Source: Alphaproteobacteria bacterium
Lineage (GTDB): Bacteria > Pseudomonadota > Alphaproteobacteria > Caulobacterales > Hyphomonadaceae
Length of the DNA: 64,000 nucleotides
Assembly (NCBI GenBank): GCA_016125405.1
Contig: WGLW01000034.1
Coordinates: 38,449 to 102,448 of the forward strand
Reading direction: 5' to 3'
Numbering within the stretch: position 1 is the first letter of the stretch; the number at the start of each line of letters is the position of its first letter. Below the pieces are notes generated by a model that saw nothing but the letters and a program-made list of their open reading frames with translations, was not told where the DNA came from and did no database searches. Both the position numbers and the translations under genes were made by a program. Shown one piece after another: positions 31,103 to 40,216 of this stretch.

Positions 31103-34100
31103 TCAGCCCTTGCCTGCGGCGCCTGAGCCGGCGTCGGCGGCCTTGCCTTCGGCCTTCTTCCCGGACGCCTTTGCATCGGCATCTGACTTGGCCGCCTCGG
31201 CCTTGGCGGCTGCCGCTGCTGCGGCCGCGTCCTGTTCAGCCTTCGCGCGGGCGGCGGCTTCCTTGGCCGCCTTGTCTTTCTCCGCCTGCTCTTTCGCCGC
31301 CTCGTCGGAGAGAATCTTCCGGTCGCTCTCGAAGCGCGTCTTCATCGCCTTGGCGAAAGCATCGACATTCGGGGCGTCCGCAAGCCGCTTCACCGCTTCG
31401 GCCACGGCCGCGCCCGTCACATCGGTCTGCGCTGTAATCAGGTCAAAGCTCGCCTTGTCCGGCGACTTGTCGAACAAGGGCATGTACCTGGCCCGCAAGT
31501 CGGCAAGCAGGCCGTCGTCCTTCGCCATGCGCGCCGCGATCGCAGCGCGCAGCGCCAGCGCGGCGCCATCCGCCGAGGATTGCCCCGGCGGCGGCAGCAT
31601 CGACACGAACGTGCGGGCGGCCTCTGGCCATTGCCGGCTGCGCCAGTAGGAATCGGCCAGCAGGGATTTCGCTTCGGGCCCATCCAGATTCTCGACGAGT
31701 TCGATGGCGTGGTCGAAACGCCCCATGTCGCGATAGGCGGCGGCTTCCAGCAACCGGCGCTCAAGCGTGAGATCCTTCGGCAGGTTGGGTTGCCGAGATC
31801 CGTTAATCGCCGCCAGCGCCTGGTCGGGCTGCTTGTTCCAGAGATAGATCTTCGCGAGATCAACCGCGACCGCCGCCTGCCCGACGCCGCGCAGCCGGTT
31901 GTCGACCTGGTGCTGAAGCAGGTTCGCCGCCGGGTCCAGCAAGTCGAACGCGACAAGGCGCTGGGCCAGTTTGCGGATCATCTGGTCGCCGTCGGCGCCC
32001 ACCGGCGTCAGGTCGCTGAATTCGTAGAACAGCGCCAGCGCCTGGATGGGATCGAGCCGGTCGACCTCGCCATCGAGGAACAGACGCCGGAAATAATCGC
32101 TAAGGCGAATGCGGAGATCGCGTGCGCCCGGAGCGTTCGGATCACGCATCGCCGTGGATTGCGCCAGTTGCAGCGCATCGCGGAAGCGGCCGGTGTTCAT
32201 GTACTGATCAGCGAGGATGCCGACGGTTTCCATTTCCACATCGTCGCCGCGCCAGCGATAGCGAAGGCTTTCAAGCAGGTCGGTGGCCTCGTTGACAGAC
32301 AGCTTTCCGGCCGCAACGCCCGTCTCCACCCGCTTCAGTTCGGCGCGCACGGCGACCGGCTCCGAGGCTGTCTTGGCGAGCTTGTCGTACATGTCGAAGG
32401 CCTTCGCTGGACCGTCGATGACTTTGGCGAGACCGGCCAGAACCATCTGGCCGCGCTCGGCGTCCTCGCCCTTACCGGTCGATACCGCCTCGTCAGCAAA
32501 GCGCCGGGCCGCATCATAGTCATTGGTGTTGAGCGCAGTCTCGGCTTCCGCCGCGACGAAGTGCGCTGCGCGCTCCGGCGAGTATTCCGTGATCTGCTTT
32601 TCGCCCTGACGGAAGAAGTCGGCTGCGCGCTCCCAATCCCTGTTGTCGACAGCGATGAGGCCCCGCCAGAGCGCCGCCGAGGGCTCGTTGCGCAAGGCGC
32701 CTTTTGACAGATCCTCATCCGCCGCTTTCATGCGGTGCGCCATCACGTTGGCGGCGCCGCTCATGCCGAGAAATTCCGGCTCCTGGCCCACATCCGGATT
32801 TTCGGACCTCACGAGATCAAGCACGCCGAGAGCTTCCTGCGGCATGTCGTTGCCCAGATAGAAGCGTGCGAGATTGAGCAGGGCGGCCGCGCCCTGTTGC
32901 GTGGCCGGATCGAGCGCCGAGGCCAGCGCTTCGAGTTTTTCGCGGCGCTTGAACCAGTCATCGCCCTTCTTCAGCCCCCAGGCCGCAAAATCGACGAAGG
33001 CCGGATCGGCCGAGACCAGTAGAGCCGGCGGAACGCCGGACGATGGCGGCGGCGCGGTCTGGCTATGAGCCTGCATCGAGACAATGACTTTTTCCGACTC
33101 GATGGTGACCACCGCGTCGTCGGATTTCGGAATGACGGCGAGACCATGCGCCGTCGCCGGCAGCGTCGCCTCGACAAAGTCGCGCGGGATCGGCGAGGCG
33201 GATGATGGCGCGTAGGAAACGGCGACGGCGATCTGGTCCCCGACCACGGGATCCTCGAACCAGACAACGCCGGCGGCCTGCGACAGCATGGTGTCGATTT
33301 CCGATCGGCCTTCTTTCGACGTCGCCCGATCCGGTCGCAGGAAGCGATGTGGCGGCGTCGCGGTGGGCGCCAGCCGCACGGTCCACACCGCATCTGCGGC
33401 GTCAGCCGATACCGTGAGGCCCTTCGGCATTTCGATCCGCATCATCGTGGCGTTCTTGGCGCGCATGGTGCGCACCCTGTAGCCGACAGGCAGCGCGCCG
33501 GGATCGACCTTGAGGTCGGCGTTCGCGGCGAATACGGCCCACACCGCCTGGCCGCGCGCGAACACGGCCGCCGGCGCCGCCTGGGCGAAGGGCAAGCGGA
33601 ATTCCACGCCATTGGCCAACGGCAGAACCTTGACGTCGACGACGCCGTTTGGCGGCGCGGGATCTTTCCACATCGAGGACAACTCGGTCTTGCGGTCAGG
33701 ACCGCCAAGCGCCGAATCGTGTTCCGCCCGGGCCTTCTCTTCCGCAGCCGCTGCGGCTTCCTTTGCTTCGACCTCCGGGTCGGTCATCACCGACTTTGGC
33801 GGGACCAGCAGCAACGGTTTGTCCCGCTCCGGCTTGGCCGACACCGGCACGGGCGCGGGCGCAGCCGGAACTTTCGAATCCGTCACTTCGCCCGCCTTCG
33901 GAGTTCCGGGTTTCTGCGCGGGCGGCCCGCCCTCGCCCGAGGTTTCATCATCCTGCTTCGGCGGCGGAGCGGGACGTGTGATGTCGAGCACCACCACATC
34001 GCCCTCGTTGAAAACCTTGATCGGCAGCTTGTCCTTCGCCGTGACAGTGACGAGGTAGCCCTTGTCGGTGTTCTCGCCCTGGAAGTCCGCGACATTGTCG

Positions 34101-34765
34101 GGCGGGGAAATATGCAGGTAGGCAAGGTCCGCCTTGGCGCGATGGGCGAACAGGAGTTTCAGCACGCCCTCGCTCTTGCCGGCGACCTTGTAGCCGACCT
34201 TTTGCGGCCAGTAGAACGCGACACGCGATGAGGCGCCTGACTGGCTGCCGCGCACTTCAAGATCATCAATTTTGGGCGGCGGGGGAATCGCAGCGATGCG
34301 CGCCTTCTGCTCGGCGGCTGCGCGCTTGGCGACCAGCGGAGACACGATGTCTGGCGGAAACTTCGTCTCGTCCGGCGGGCAGAGGTCCACCGCCACCATG
34401 TCGAGCGACGTCGAGATGTGCAGCTTGGCGGCCTTGGTCAGCCCGATCCGGGCCGTCATCCCGTCCGCATCCATGCGGGTGAGCGCGGCCCAGTCCGGCA
34501 GGCCCTTCTTCAGCGCATCGAGGTCGATGTCTACCTTCTGGTCGAATTTCAGGATCAGCACCTGGCTGGCGACGGTTGCGGAAATCTTCGGCGCCGTCTC
34601 GTCGCCATCGGCCCACTTCGCCGTGATGCGCCCATAGTCCGGATTTTCCTGGAAGCTCAACGCCACGGCGCGGTCGGCCCACGCCGGCGCCGAAGCGCCG
34701 AGAGCGAACACGCCCGCCAGCGTGAGACCGATCGAAACCGGCGCTGAAGGGCGAAGGCGTTTCAT
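31103..34765 (-). CDS. Very large exported TPR protein of the flagellar cluster
   Basis: A 1220-residue protein with a Sec signal peptide (cut after AWA, about residue 30). The first half (about 31-580) is beta-rich, with several repeats of an AMIN-like layout (for example VAVDLCPP, VVVLDITRP, VWAVFAANADLKVDPG), broken by Pro/Ala/Lys-rich linkers. The second half (about 600-1130) is helical with TPR-like units (RFYLGNDMPQEALGVLDLV, KIYLWNKQPDQALAAINGS, AAYRDMGRFDHAIELV). The last 90 residues are a charged Ala/Lys/Glu tail. Its ATG overlaps the motE-like stop. It is probably a periplasmic scaffold for the flagellar motor or its placement; no exact function is known. Confidence 0.78.
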   Translation of the reverse strand: MKRLRPSAPVSIGLTLAGVFALGASAPAWADRAVALSFQENPDYGRITAKWADGDETAPKISATVASQVLILKFDQKVDIDLDALKKGLPDWAALTRMDADGMTARIGLTKAAKLHISTSLDMVAVDLCPPDETKFPPDIVSPLVAKRAAAEQKARIAAIPPPPKIDDLEVRGSQSGASSRVAFYWPQKVGYKVAGKSEGVLKLLFAHRAKADLAYLHISPPDNVADFQGENTDKGYLVTVTAKDKLPIKVFNEGDVVVLDITRPAPPPKQDDETSGEGGPPAQKPGTPKAGEVTDSKVPAAPAPVPVSAKPERDKPLLLVPPKSVMTDPEVEAKEAAAAAEEKARAEHDSALGGPDRKTELSSMWKDPAPPNGVVDVKVLPLANGVEFRLPFAQAAPAAVFARGQAVWAVFAANADLKVDPGALPVGYRVRTMRAKNATMMRIEMPKGLTVSADAADAVWTVRLAPTATPPHRFLRPDRATSKEGRSEIDTMLSQAAGVVWFEDPVVGDQIAVAVSYAPSSASPIPRDFVEATLPATAHGLAVIPKSDDAVVTIESEKVIVSMQAHSQTAPPPSSGVPPALLVSADPAFVDFAAWGLKKGDDWFKRREKLEALASALDPATQQGAAALLNLARFYLGNDMPQEALGVLDLVRSENPDVGQEPEFLGMSGAANVMAHRMKAADEDLSKGALRNEPSAALWRGLIAVDNRDWERAADFFRQGEKQITEYSPERAAHFVAAEAETALNTNDYDAARRFADEAVSTGKGEDAERGQMVLAGLAKVIDGPAKAFDMYDKLAKTASEPVAVRAELKRVETGVAAGKLSVNEATDLLESLRYRWRGDDVEMETVGILADQYMNTGRFRDALQLAQSTAMRDPNAPGARDLRIRLSDYFRRLFLDGEVDRLDPIQALALFYEFSDLTPVGADGDQMIRKLAQRLVAFDLLDPAANLLQHQVDNRLRGVGQAAVAVDLAKIYLWNKQPDQALAAINGSRQPNLPKDLTLERRLLEAAAYRDMGRFDHAIELVENLDGPEAKSLLADSYWRSRQWPEAARTFVSMLPPPGQSSADGAALALRAAIAARMAKDDGLLADLRARYMPLFDKSPDKASFDLITAQTDVTGAAVAEAVKRLADAPNVDAFAKAMKTRFESDRKILSDEAAKEQAEKDKAAKEAAARAKAEQDAAAAAAAAKAEAAKSDADAKASGKKAEGKAADAGSGAAGKG

Positions 34766-35469
34766 CCGCTGGACGTCTTCAGGGCTTCAACGTTTGGCGG
34801 CAACTGGGCGAGATCCGCCAGCATCTTGGTGAGCGCCTGCGCCCGGCTGGCGTCCATCGCCGCCATCACGGTCGCCAGAGAGGCCGGTTTCATGCCCTTG
34901 GCGAGATCGATCAGGATCTTGTCGTCCATGCCGTCAAAGATCTTCGCCGCATCCTTCGGCTTCATCGATTCATAGGTCTTGATCAGCGCCGCCATGCGCT
35001 CGTCCTTCTTCTCCTCCATCGAGGCGAGAAGTTTCTGCATGTCGCCCTGCAGGGCCTTGAGTTCGCCGATCTGGTCCTGCAGCCGCGCCTCGGCGGCGGC
35101 GGCTGTCTGCTCGCGGGTTTCGATGTTCGCCTCGCGGTCGTCCAGCGTCTTGCGCCGGTCCGCCAGGCTGCGAAGGACATTGATCTCCTGGGCGGAAATC
35201 CCCGCCTCTGAATAATCCGGCCCAGTCGGGCACGAAGCGGCGGCGGCCGTCTTGCCGTCGCCATCGGCCTGCTCGCCGGCATTGGGTCCGGACGGCGAAT
35301 CGATCTTGGCGCCCGCAGTGAGGGGCGAATCCGCGGCGGCCGCAGACGCAGCCGGATCCGGCGCCTCGGCCTGCTGGGCCGCAGCCTGGGCGAAATCGAC
35401 GCCCTTGAATGCAAGCGCGCCGATCGACACGGCCATGACGGCCTGCAGGACACTGACCTTCGCAGCCAT
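34762..35469 (-). CDS. motE: MotE-family flagellar protein (MgtE_N-like domain)
   Basis: A 235-residue protein. An N-terminal membrane helix (VLQAVMAVSIGALAFKGVDFA) anchors it; an Ala-rich linker, a coiled coil (about 95-150) and a C-terminal MgtE-N-like domain follow, with YESMKPKDAAKIFDGMDDKILIDLAKGMKP as the core. In rhizobia MotE acts as a periplasmic chaperone for MotC; related proteins occur in most alphaproteobacterial fliM operons. GGAGAG precedes the ATG. It lies between DUF6468 and the TPR gene, overlapping the latter by ATGA. Confidence 0.82.
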   Translation of the reverse strand: MAAKVSVLQAVMAVSIGALAFKGVDFAQAAAQQAEAPDPAASAAAADSPLTAGAKIDSPSGPNAGEQADGDGKTAAAASCPTGPDYSEAGISAQEINVLRSLADRRKTLDDREANIETREQTAAAAEARLQDQIGELKALQGDMQKLLASMEEKKDERMAALIKTYESMKPKDAAKIFDGMDDKILIDLAKGMKPASLATVMAAMDASRAQALTKMLADLAQLPPNVEALKTSSG

Positions 35470-35481
35470 GACGGCTCTCCG

Positions 35482-35796
35482 CTAGAGAACGCTTCGGCGG
35501 CGAAGCGTGAAATCGACGTTGTTGTCGCGCGGCGCCGGGGCAGCGGCTGCAAGCGCGCGCGCCTCGTCGATTCTGGCCTGGAGATCGCGGCCCGCCGCAT
35601 CCGAGGACGCTCGCAGCGCCTGCACGGCGTTCTGGGCGTGGGTCACGGAATTGCTGAGTTCGCGCGCCGCCTGAAGCATGCCGTCCCGGCCGGTGCGCAG
35701 TTTCTTGAGGCTGCGGTCGAGCTTCCAGCAATAGGCGATGGCGATCAGCAGAAGCCCCGCCACGACGCCTTCGAGCGTCATCGAGTAGATGTTCAT
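35482..35796 (-). CDS. DUF6468 flagellar-cluster membrane protein
   Basis: A 104-residue protein with one membrane helix (TLEGVVAGLLLIAIAYCWKLD, about 7-27), then a coiled-coil stretch (LKKLRTGRDGMLQAARELSN onward) and an Ala/Pro-rich end. DUF6468 proteins lie beside fliM in alphaproteobacteria. A link to flagellar placement, as for Caulobacter PflI, is only a guess. The ATG overlaps the fliM stop (ATGA) and has GGAGG upstream. Confidence 0.75.
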   Translation of the reverse strand: MNIYSMTLEGVVAGLLLIAIAYCWKLDRSLKKLRTGRDGMLQAARELSNSVTHAQNAVQALRASSDAAGRDLQARIDEARALAAAAPAPRDNNVDFTLRRRSVL

Positions 35797-36935
35797 CTGG
35801 CCTCCAGTACGCGCTTTTTGGCTGCGTGGGTTATGGGCGCCTCGACGCGCATGGCCACTTTCTGGCCGATGCGTCCGACTTGTCCGTGGGTGAGGTGGAT
35901 GTCGCCACACATGAGGTGGGCTTTCGAATCCGGCGTCGCGTTCATGACCAGCGTTTCGCCGACCTGAAGATTCATCATCTTGCCCAGCGGCGCGGTGAAT
36001 TCGTCCAGCACGACGCGCAGGATCGCAGGCGCGGACCACAGCTCGGTCGCAAGGTGGCCTTCCCAGATGTTGTCGCGCCCGAACTTCTCGCCCATGAAGT
36101 TCTGCAGAAGCATTTTCCGGATCGGCTCGAGCGTGGCGTAGGGCAGAAGCAGTTCGCAGCGTCCGCCCCGGTCCTCCATGTCGATCCGCAGCTTGACCAG
36201 GATCGCCGCATTGGCCGGCTGCGCGATTGCGGCGAAGCGCGGGTTGGTCTCGATGCGGTCCAGTTCGAACTCGACGGATGTCAGCGGATCGAACGCCTTG
36301 CGTGCATCCTGCAAAATCACCTCGACGAGCCGCGTCACCAGAACCCGCTCGATCGTGGTGTACGGCCTGCCCTCGACGCGCATCGCGATGGTGCCGCGCC
36401 GGCCGCCCAGCAGAACGTCGACGATCGAATAGATCAGGTTCGAGTCCACCGTCAGCAGTCCGAAATTGTCGAGCTGTTTCGCCTTGAACACCGCAAGAAT
36501 CGCCGGCAACGGAATCGAGTTGAGATAATCGCCGAAGCGCATCGACTGGATGGCGTCGAGCGACACCTCGACGTTGTCCGAAGTGAAGTTGCGCAGACTG
36601 GTCGTCATCAGGCGCACCAGCCGGTCGAACACCACCTCCAGCATGGGCAGGCGTTCGTAGGACACCAGCGCGGAGTTGATGAGCGCCCGGATGCCGCTCT
36701 TCTTGCCGTCGGCTTCCTCGTCGAGCGAAAAGCCGAGCAGGCTGTCGATTTCATCCTGGTTGAGGATGCGTTCCGAACCGACAGCGCCAGCCGCCTGCCC
36801 GCCGCCGGAAGCGGCGTCGCCCTGCGCCATGTCGGCTTCCCACTCGGACGAGCCCTCGCCCTCCGCCGGCTTGTCGGCGGCGACGCTCGCTTCCCAGGCG
36901 GCCGCCATTTCTTCGTCTGTCGCTTCCTCAGCCAC
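35793..36935 (-). CDS. fliM: Flagellar motor switch protein FliM
   Basis: A 380-residue C-ring protein that binds CheY-P and sets rotation direction. The early motif ILNQDEIDSLLGF (57-69) marks the end of the CheY-binding region and the linker. The middle domain contains ERLPMLEVVFDRLVRLMTTSLRN and GDYLNSIPLPAILAVFKAK. The C-terminal SpoA domain ends near HGQVGRIGQKVAMRVEAPI. The N-terminal 55 residues are acidic and longer than in E. coli, as usual in Caulobacterales. The start is a GTG. It lies 9 bp after fliL and overlaps the DUF6468 gene. Confidence 0.96.
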   Translation of the reverse strand: MAEEATDEEMAAAWEASVAADKPAEGEGSSEWEADMAQGDAASGGGQAAGAVGSERILNQDEIDSLLGFSLDEEADGKKSGIRALINSALVSYERLPMLEVVFDRLVRLMTTSLRNFTSDNVEVSLDAIQSMRFGDYLNSIPLPAILAVFKAKQLDNFGLLTVDSNLIYSIVDVLLGGRRGTIAMRVEGRPYTTIERVLVTRLVEVILQDARKAFDPLTSVEFELDRIETNPRFAAIAQPANAAILVKLRIDMEDRGGRCELLLPYATLEPIRKMLLQNFMGEKFGRDNIWEGHLATELWSAPAILRVVLDEFTAPLGKMMNLQVGETLVMNATPDSKAHLMCGDIHLTHGQVGRIGQKVAMRVEAPITHAAKKRVLEAR

Positions 36936-36944
36936 GTGTCCGTC

Positions 36945-37637
36945 CTATTGCACGAGGATGTTCTGGATCAGCACGGCGTCGATCTTCGCGGGCGCCATCA
37001 CCGTGTTGAACCGCTTCAGCAGTTCGAGACGCAGACGGTAGGAGCCGGCCGAACCGTTGAGGTCCTCGACGCGCAGTTCGCGCAGGAAGGTCTGAAACTG
37101 GTCGACGACGCGCGGCATCATGCTGGTCATCTCGTCGAATGACCCAGGATCGCTCGCCTCCAGCACAAGCCCGAGCTTCAGGAAGAGCGGGCGGTCGTTC
37201 TCCGATCCGCCGGCCAGGTTCACGATGATATCCGGCATCGTGTAGTATGAGGGCTGGCCATCCTCGCCGACCGTCAGCGTGCCGACTTCGATGCCGCCCG
37301 CCGAAGGCGCGGCGTCGGCCTTGGCGTCCTTGGCCTCGCCATGCCCGCCATGCGCGTCTTTCTTTTCGGCTTCCTTCTTGTCGTCCTTCTTCTTTTTTTC
37401 TGTCGGCTTGTGTTCACCGTCCTTGCCGGCCTCGGCGTGCGCCGCCGGCTTGCCGCCAAGCAATATGAACGCGGCCGCGCCGCCACCGCCCAGAACCAGG
37501 AGGGCCGGCAGAATTATGAACAGAACCAGCGTCTTGCCCGCCATCTTCTTCTTGGCGGGGGCTGCGCCTTCCTCGCCCGCGGCCGGGGCTTCGGCCTCCG
37601 GTTCCTCGGTCTTTGGCTTCTTTTCTTTCTTCGCCAT
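36945..37637 (-). CDS. fliL: Flagellar basal body-associated protein FliL
   Basis: A 230-residue single-pass inner-membrane protein that rings the stators. The cytoplasmic start is Lys/Glu/Ala-rich (MAKKEKKPKTEE), then a membrane helix (TLVLFIILPALLVLGGGGAA), a long Lys/Asp/His-rich linker and the C-terminal FliL domain (about 130-230: YYTMPDIIVNLAGG, FLKLGLVLEA, RLRLELLKRFNTVM). The chosen start is MAKKEKK; an ATG twelve codons upstream is in frame and neither has a good ribosome-binding site. It is first in the leftward fliL-fliM-DUF6468-motE-TPR operon. Confidence 0.93.
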   Translation of the reverse strand: MAKKEKKPKTEEPEAEAPAAGEEGAAPAKKKMAGKTLVLFIILPALLVLGGGGAAAFILLGGKPAAHAEAGKDGEHKPTEKKKKDDKKEAEKKDAHGGHGEAKDAKADAAPSAGGIEVGTLTVGEDGQPSYYTMPDIIVNLAGGSENDRPLFLKLGLVLEASDPGSFDEMTSMMPRVVDQFQTFLRELRVEDLNGSAGSYRLRLELLKRFNTVMAPAKIDAVLIQNILVQ

Positions 37638-37690
37638 CGGCTCGGACGCGCCTTTGCTGCCGCCCCGCCCCATGAGGGAGCGGCGCAGTG

Positions 37691-37743
37691 GGCAAAATCG
37701 ACCGGCTTTGGTTAAGGATTGCTTTCGATGGGCAAGACTTGCC
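37691..37743. promoter_or_regulatory. Regulatory region between fliL and flgF
   Basis: 37691-37715 repeats the element found before flgB (GGCAAAATC ... CCGG ... TTTG ... TTAA). At 37731-37743, GGCAAG-A-CTTGCC is a perfect palindrome that resembles the enhancer-type sites used by FlbD in Caulobacter. Exact sigma-54 spacing was not found. Confidence 0.5.
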
Positions 37744-37902
37744 GGGCAGACGGGGCTTTCAGCCGCAGGTTCGGAAACATCCCGTTAACCGCAAACAGCC
37801 CATGATCGCCCTGCCTACCCTACGCCCGGCGCAGAAGACGCGGGCGTCAGATCCGAGCCTCTTGCACGCCGAATCGCGTGTCAGGGCGCCCCAGCGGCGG
37901 CT

Positions 37903-38634
37903 ATGGACAACTCATTCGCGATCGGTCTCTCCGCGCAGCAGGTGCTGCACCAGCGGATGGACACCACGGCGAACAACCTCGCCAACATGACGACCACCGG
38001 CTTCAAGGCCGAGCATCTCGTCATGCGCGAGCTTAGCGAACGGCCGGCGGCGGCGGCCGACCTGCCCAACGGCATTTCCTTCGTCAACGCCTGGAAACTG
38101 CAGCGCGACATGTCCGGCGGTCCGATCGAGCACACGGGCAACCCGCTCGACGCGGCAATCCAGGGCGAGGGCTTCTTCTCGGTTCAGACGCCCGACGGCA
38201 CGGCCTACACCCGCGACGGCCGCTTCGGCCTCGACAGCTCCGGACAGCTCGTCACGCATGACGGCATGCCCGTGCTGGGGTCCGGCGGTCCGATCACGCT
38301 CGACCCCGACGCGGGCCCCGTGACGATCGGCAAGGACGGCGCGATCGTCCAGGATGGCCAGGTTGTGGGCACGCTCAACATCGTCGCCTTCGATGCGCCG
38401 GCCGGCCTTGAAAAGATGGGCGGCAATCTCTGGAAGGCCAACGGCCAGCCCACGCGGGCGCCGGAAGGCATGACCGTCGCTGGCGGCGCGCTCGAAGGCT
38501 CCAACGTCAACCCGGTCGTCGAACTCACCCACATGATCGACATCAGCCGGACCTACGAAGCAGTCGGCCAGATGCTGAACCAGGCCGACCAGCTTCGCGG
38601 CTCGTCGATCGACAAACTGTCCCGAACCTCCTGA
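37903..38634 (+). CDS. flgF: Flagellar rod protein FlgF
   Basis: A 243-residue proximal-rod protein. The rod motif is MDTTANNLANMTTTGFKAE (19-37); GGPIEHTGNPLDAAIQGEGFFSVQTPDG is the start of the shared D1 domain; the C-terminal NPVVELTHMIDISRTYEAVGQM is the second rod helix. Its N-terminus MDNSFAIGLSAQQ is FlgF-like rather than FlgG-like. It opens the rightward flgF-flgG-flgA-flgH operon and is divergent from fliL. Confidence 0.95.
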   Translation: MDNSFAIGLSAQQVLHQRMDTTANNLANMTTTGFKAEHLVMRELSERPAAAADLPNGISFVNAWKLQRDMSGGPIEHTGNPLDAAIQGEGFFSVQTPDGTAYTRDGRFGLDSSGQLVTHDGMPVLGSGGPITLDPDAGPVTIGKDGAIVQDGQVVGTLNIVAFDAPAGLEKMGGNLWKANGQPTRAPEGMTVAGGALEGSNVNPVVELTHMIDISRTYEAVGQMLNQADQLRGSSIDKLSRTS

Positions 38635-38655
38635 ACCTGAAGAGGTCACAGACCC

Positions 38656-39441
38656 ATGCGCGCTCTCAACACCGCCGCCACCGGCATGCAGGCCCAGCAG
38701 CTCAACGTGGAGGTGATCGCGAACAACATCGCGAACATGAACACCACCGGCTTCAAGCGCCAGCGGGCGGAATTCGAGGACATGCTCTACCAGAACGTCG
38801 AGAAGATGGGCGTCTCCTCCTCAGACGCGAACACCATCGTGCCGACGGGCGTGCAGGTTGGCGCCGGGGTCAAGGCGGGCGCGGTCTATCGCGTCACGGA
38901 ACAGGGCAATATCAGCCAGTCCGGCAACCCCTATGACCTGGCGATCCAGGGCGACGGCTATTTCATTGTGCAGTTGCCCGATGGGCGCGACGCATACACG
39001 CGCGCCGGAAACTTCTCGATCAACGCCGACGGCCAGATCGTCACGCACGAAGGCTATGTCGTCTCGCCCGGCATCTCGGTGCCGACCGACGCCACCTCGG
39101 TGTCGATCAACGCCCAGGGCGTGGTCTCCGCCATTCCGGCCGACGGCTCGACGCCCCAGGATATCGGCGCGTTTGAAATGGCGCGCTTCGTCAACCCGCC
39201 CGGCCTCGACGCCATCGGCGACAACCTGTTCCTCGAGACCGCCGCATCGGGAACGGCGAACCGCGGCCAGCCCGGCGCCGTCGGTTTCGGCACGCTCGAG
39301 CAAGGCTATCTGGAAACCTCGAACGTCAACGCGGTGACCGAAATCTCCGATCTCATCACCGCGCAGCGCGCCTACGAAATGAACTCCAAGGTGATCACCA
39401 CCACCGACCAGATGCTGCAAACGATGACCAACCTCCGCTGA
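38656..39441 (+). CDS. flgG: Flagellar distal rod protein FlgG
   Basis: A 261-residue distal-rod protein. It starts MRALNTAATGMQAQQ, with the rod motif NVEVIANNIANMNTTGFKRQ (18-37), NPYDLAIQGDGYFIVQLPDG (89-108), and the closing segment NVNAVTEISDLITAQRAYEM with the final TTDQMLQTMTNLR. All are textbook FlgG at the usual length. AGAGGT precedes the ATG. It lies 21 bp after flgF. Confidence 0.97.
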   Translation: MRALNTAATGMQAQQLNVEVIANNIANMNTTGFKRQRAEFEDMLYQNVEKMGVSSSDANTIVPTGVQVGAGVKAGAVYRVTEQGNISQSGNPYDLAIQGDGYFIVQLPDGRDAYTRAGNFSINADGQIVTHEGYVVSPGISVPTDATSVSINAQGVVSAIPADGSTPQDIGAFEMARFVNPPGLDAIGDNLFLETAASGTANRGQPGAVGFGTLEQGYLETSNVNAVTEISDLITAQRAYEMNSKVITTTDQMLQTMTNLR

Positions 39442-39463
39442 TCGCAACGCCCGGTAACCCGAC

Positions 39464-40213
39464 ATGATCCGCACAGCCCTGTTCGCCGGTCTCGCCGTCC
39501 TCCTCGCACCCGTCGCCGCCGCGCAGGTGGCCGTCAGCGGCCCGTGGGTGACGCTCGGCGACGTCGCGCCGGTGACCGGGGATGCGGCGAAGGTGCTGCT
39601 CGCGCCCACGCCGGATGCTGGAAAAACGCTGAGACTCGAACCAGCCTTCGTAATCGAGGCGGCTCGCAGGGCGGGCGTCGTCCTGGCCATTCCGCTCGAT
39701 CGTCCAATCCTGGTGAACAACGCGGCTTCAGCCCCGGTTGCGCCATCGGCGCCTGTCGCGAAAGTCGCGCCCGTAGCGCCGAAAGCCCAGAGCGCGACGC
39801 TGGGCGGCGTTCCACAAACGGCGCCAACGGCGGGTTGGGTGTTGTTGCTGGCGCGGGACGTTCCCCGCGGGGCGCGGATCGCGGCAACCGATGTTGAATG
39901 GGCGGCCCCTCCCAACGGCGCCCGCGTCCGCTACGCGCCGGAAAAGCTCGACGATGTGGTGGGTCAGGAGTCGAAGCGTTTTCTGCGCTCTGGCCAGGCG
40001 ATCCAGACCTCCGATGTCAAGCCGCCCGCCGTCGTGCACAAGGGCGAGCCGGTGCGTCTTGTCTACGCAGCCGAGGGCCTGCGGCTCACGGTGGAAGGCG
40101 AAGCCCAGACCGACGCCGCAGCGGGCGATCCGGTGCGCGTGCTCAACAAGTATTCGAAACGCTCGATCGATGCGGTTGCGACCGCCGACGGCGATGCGCT
40201 CGTGTCGAGGTAG
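39464..40213 (+). CDS. flgA: Flagellar P-ring assembly chaperone FlgA
   Basis: A 249-residue periplasmic chaperone for FlgI. The signal peptide (MIRTALFAGLAVLLAPVAAAQ) is followed by an N-terminal domain, a Pro/Ala/Val-rich linker (about 86-110), and the SAF-type domain: LLLARDVPRGARIAATDVEW, QESKRFLRSGQAIQTSDVKPP, GEPVRLVYAAEGLRLTVEGEA. The C-terminus GDPVRVLNKYSKRSIDAVA is the FlgA signature. The linker is longer than in enteric FlgA. It lies between flgG and flgH. Confidence 0.93.
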   Translation: MIRTALFAGLAVLLAPVAAAQVAVSGPWVTLGDVAPVTGDAAKVLLAPTPDAGKTLRLEPAFVIEAARRAGVVLAIPLDRPILVNNAASAPVAPSAPVAKVAPVAPKAQSATLGGVPQTAPTAGWVLLLARDVPRGARIAATDVEWAAPPNGARVRYAPEKLDDVVGQESKRFLRSGQAIQTSDVKPPAVVHKGEPVRLVYAAEGLRLTVEGEAQTDAAAGDPVRVLNKYSKRSIDAVATADGDALVSR

Positions 40214-40216
40214 GAG

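Noticed and set aside
31103..31440. Ala/Lys-rich repeats at the end of the TPR gene as a possible tandem-repeat array
   Set aside because: The sequence is a low-complexity protein tail without regular DNA repeat units.
37690..37750. Sigma-54 promoters before fliL or flgF
   Set aside because: GG and GC pairs occur, but with 8 or 9 bp between rather than 10, so the spacing does not fit.
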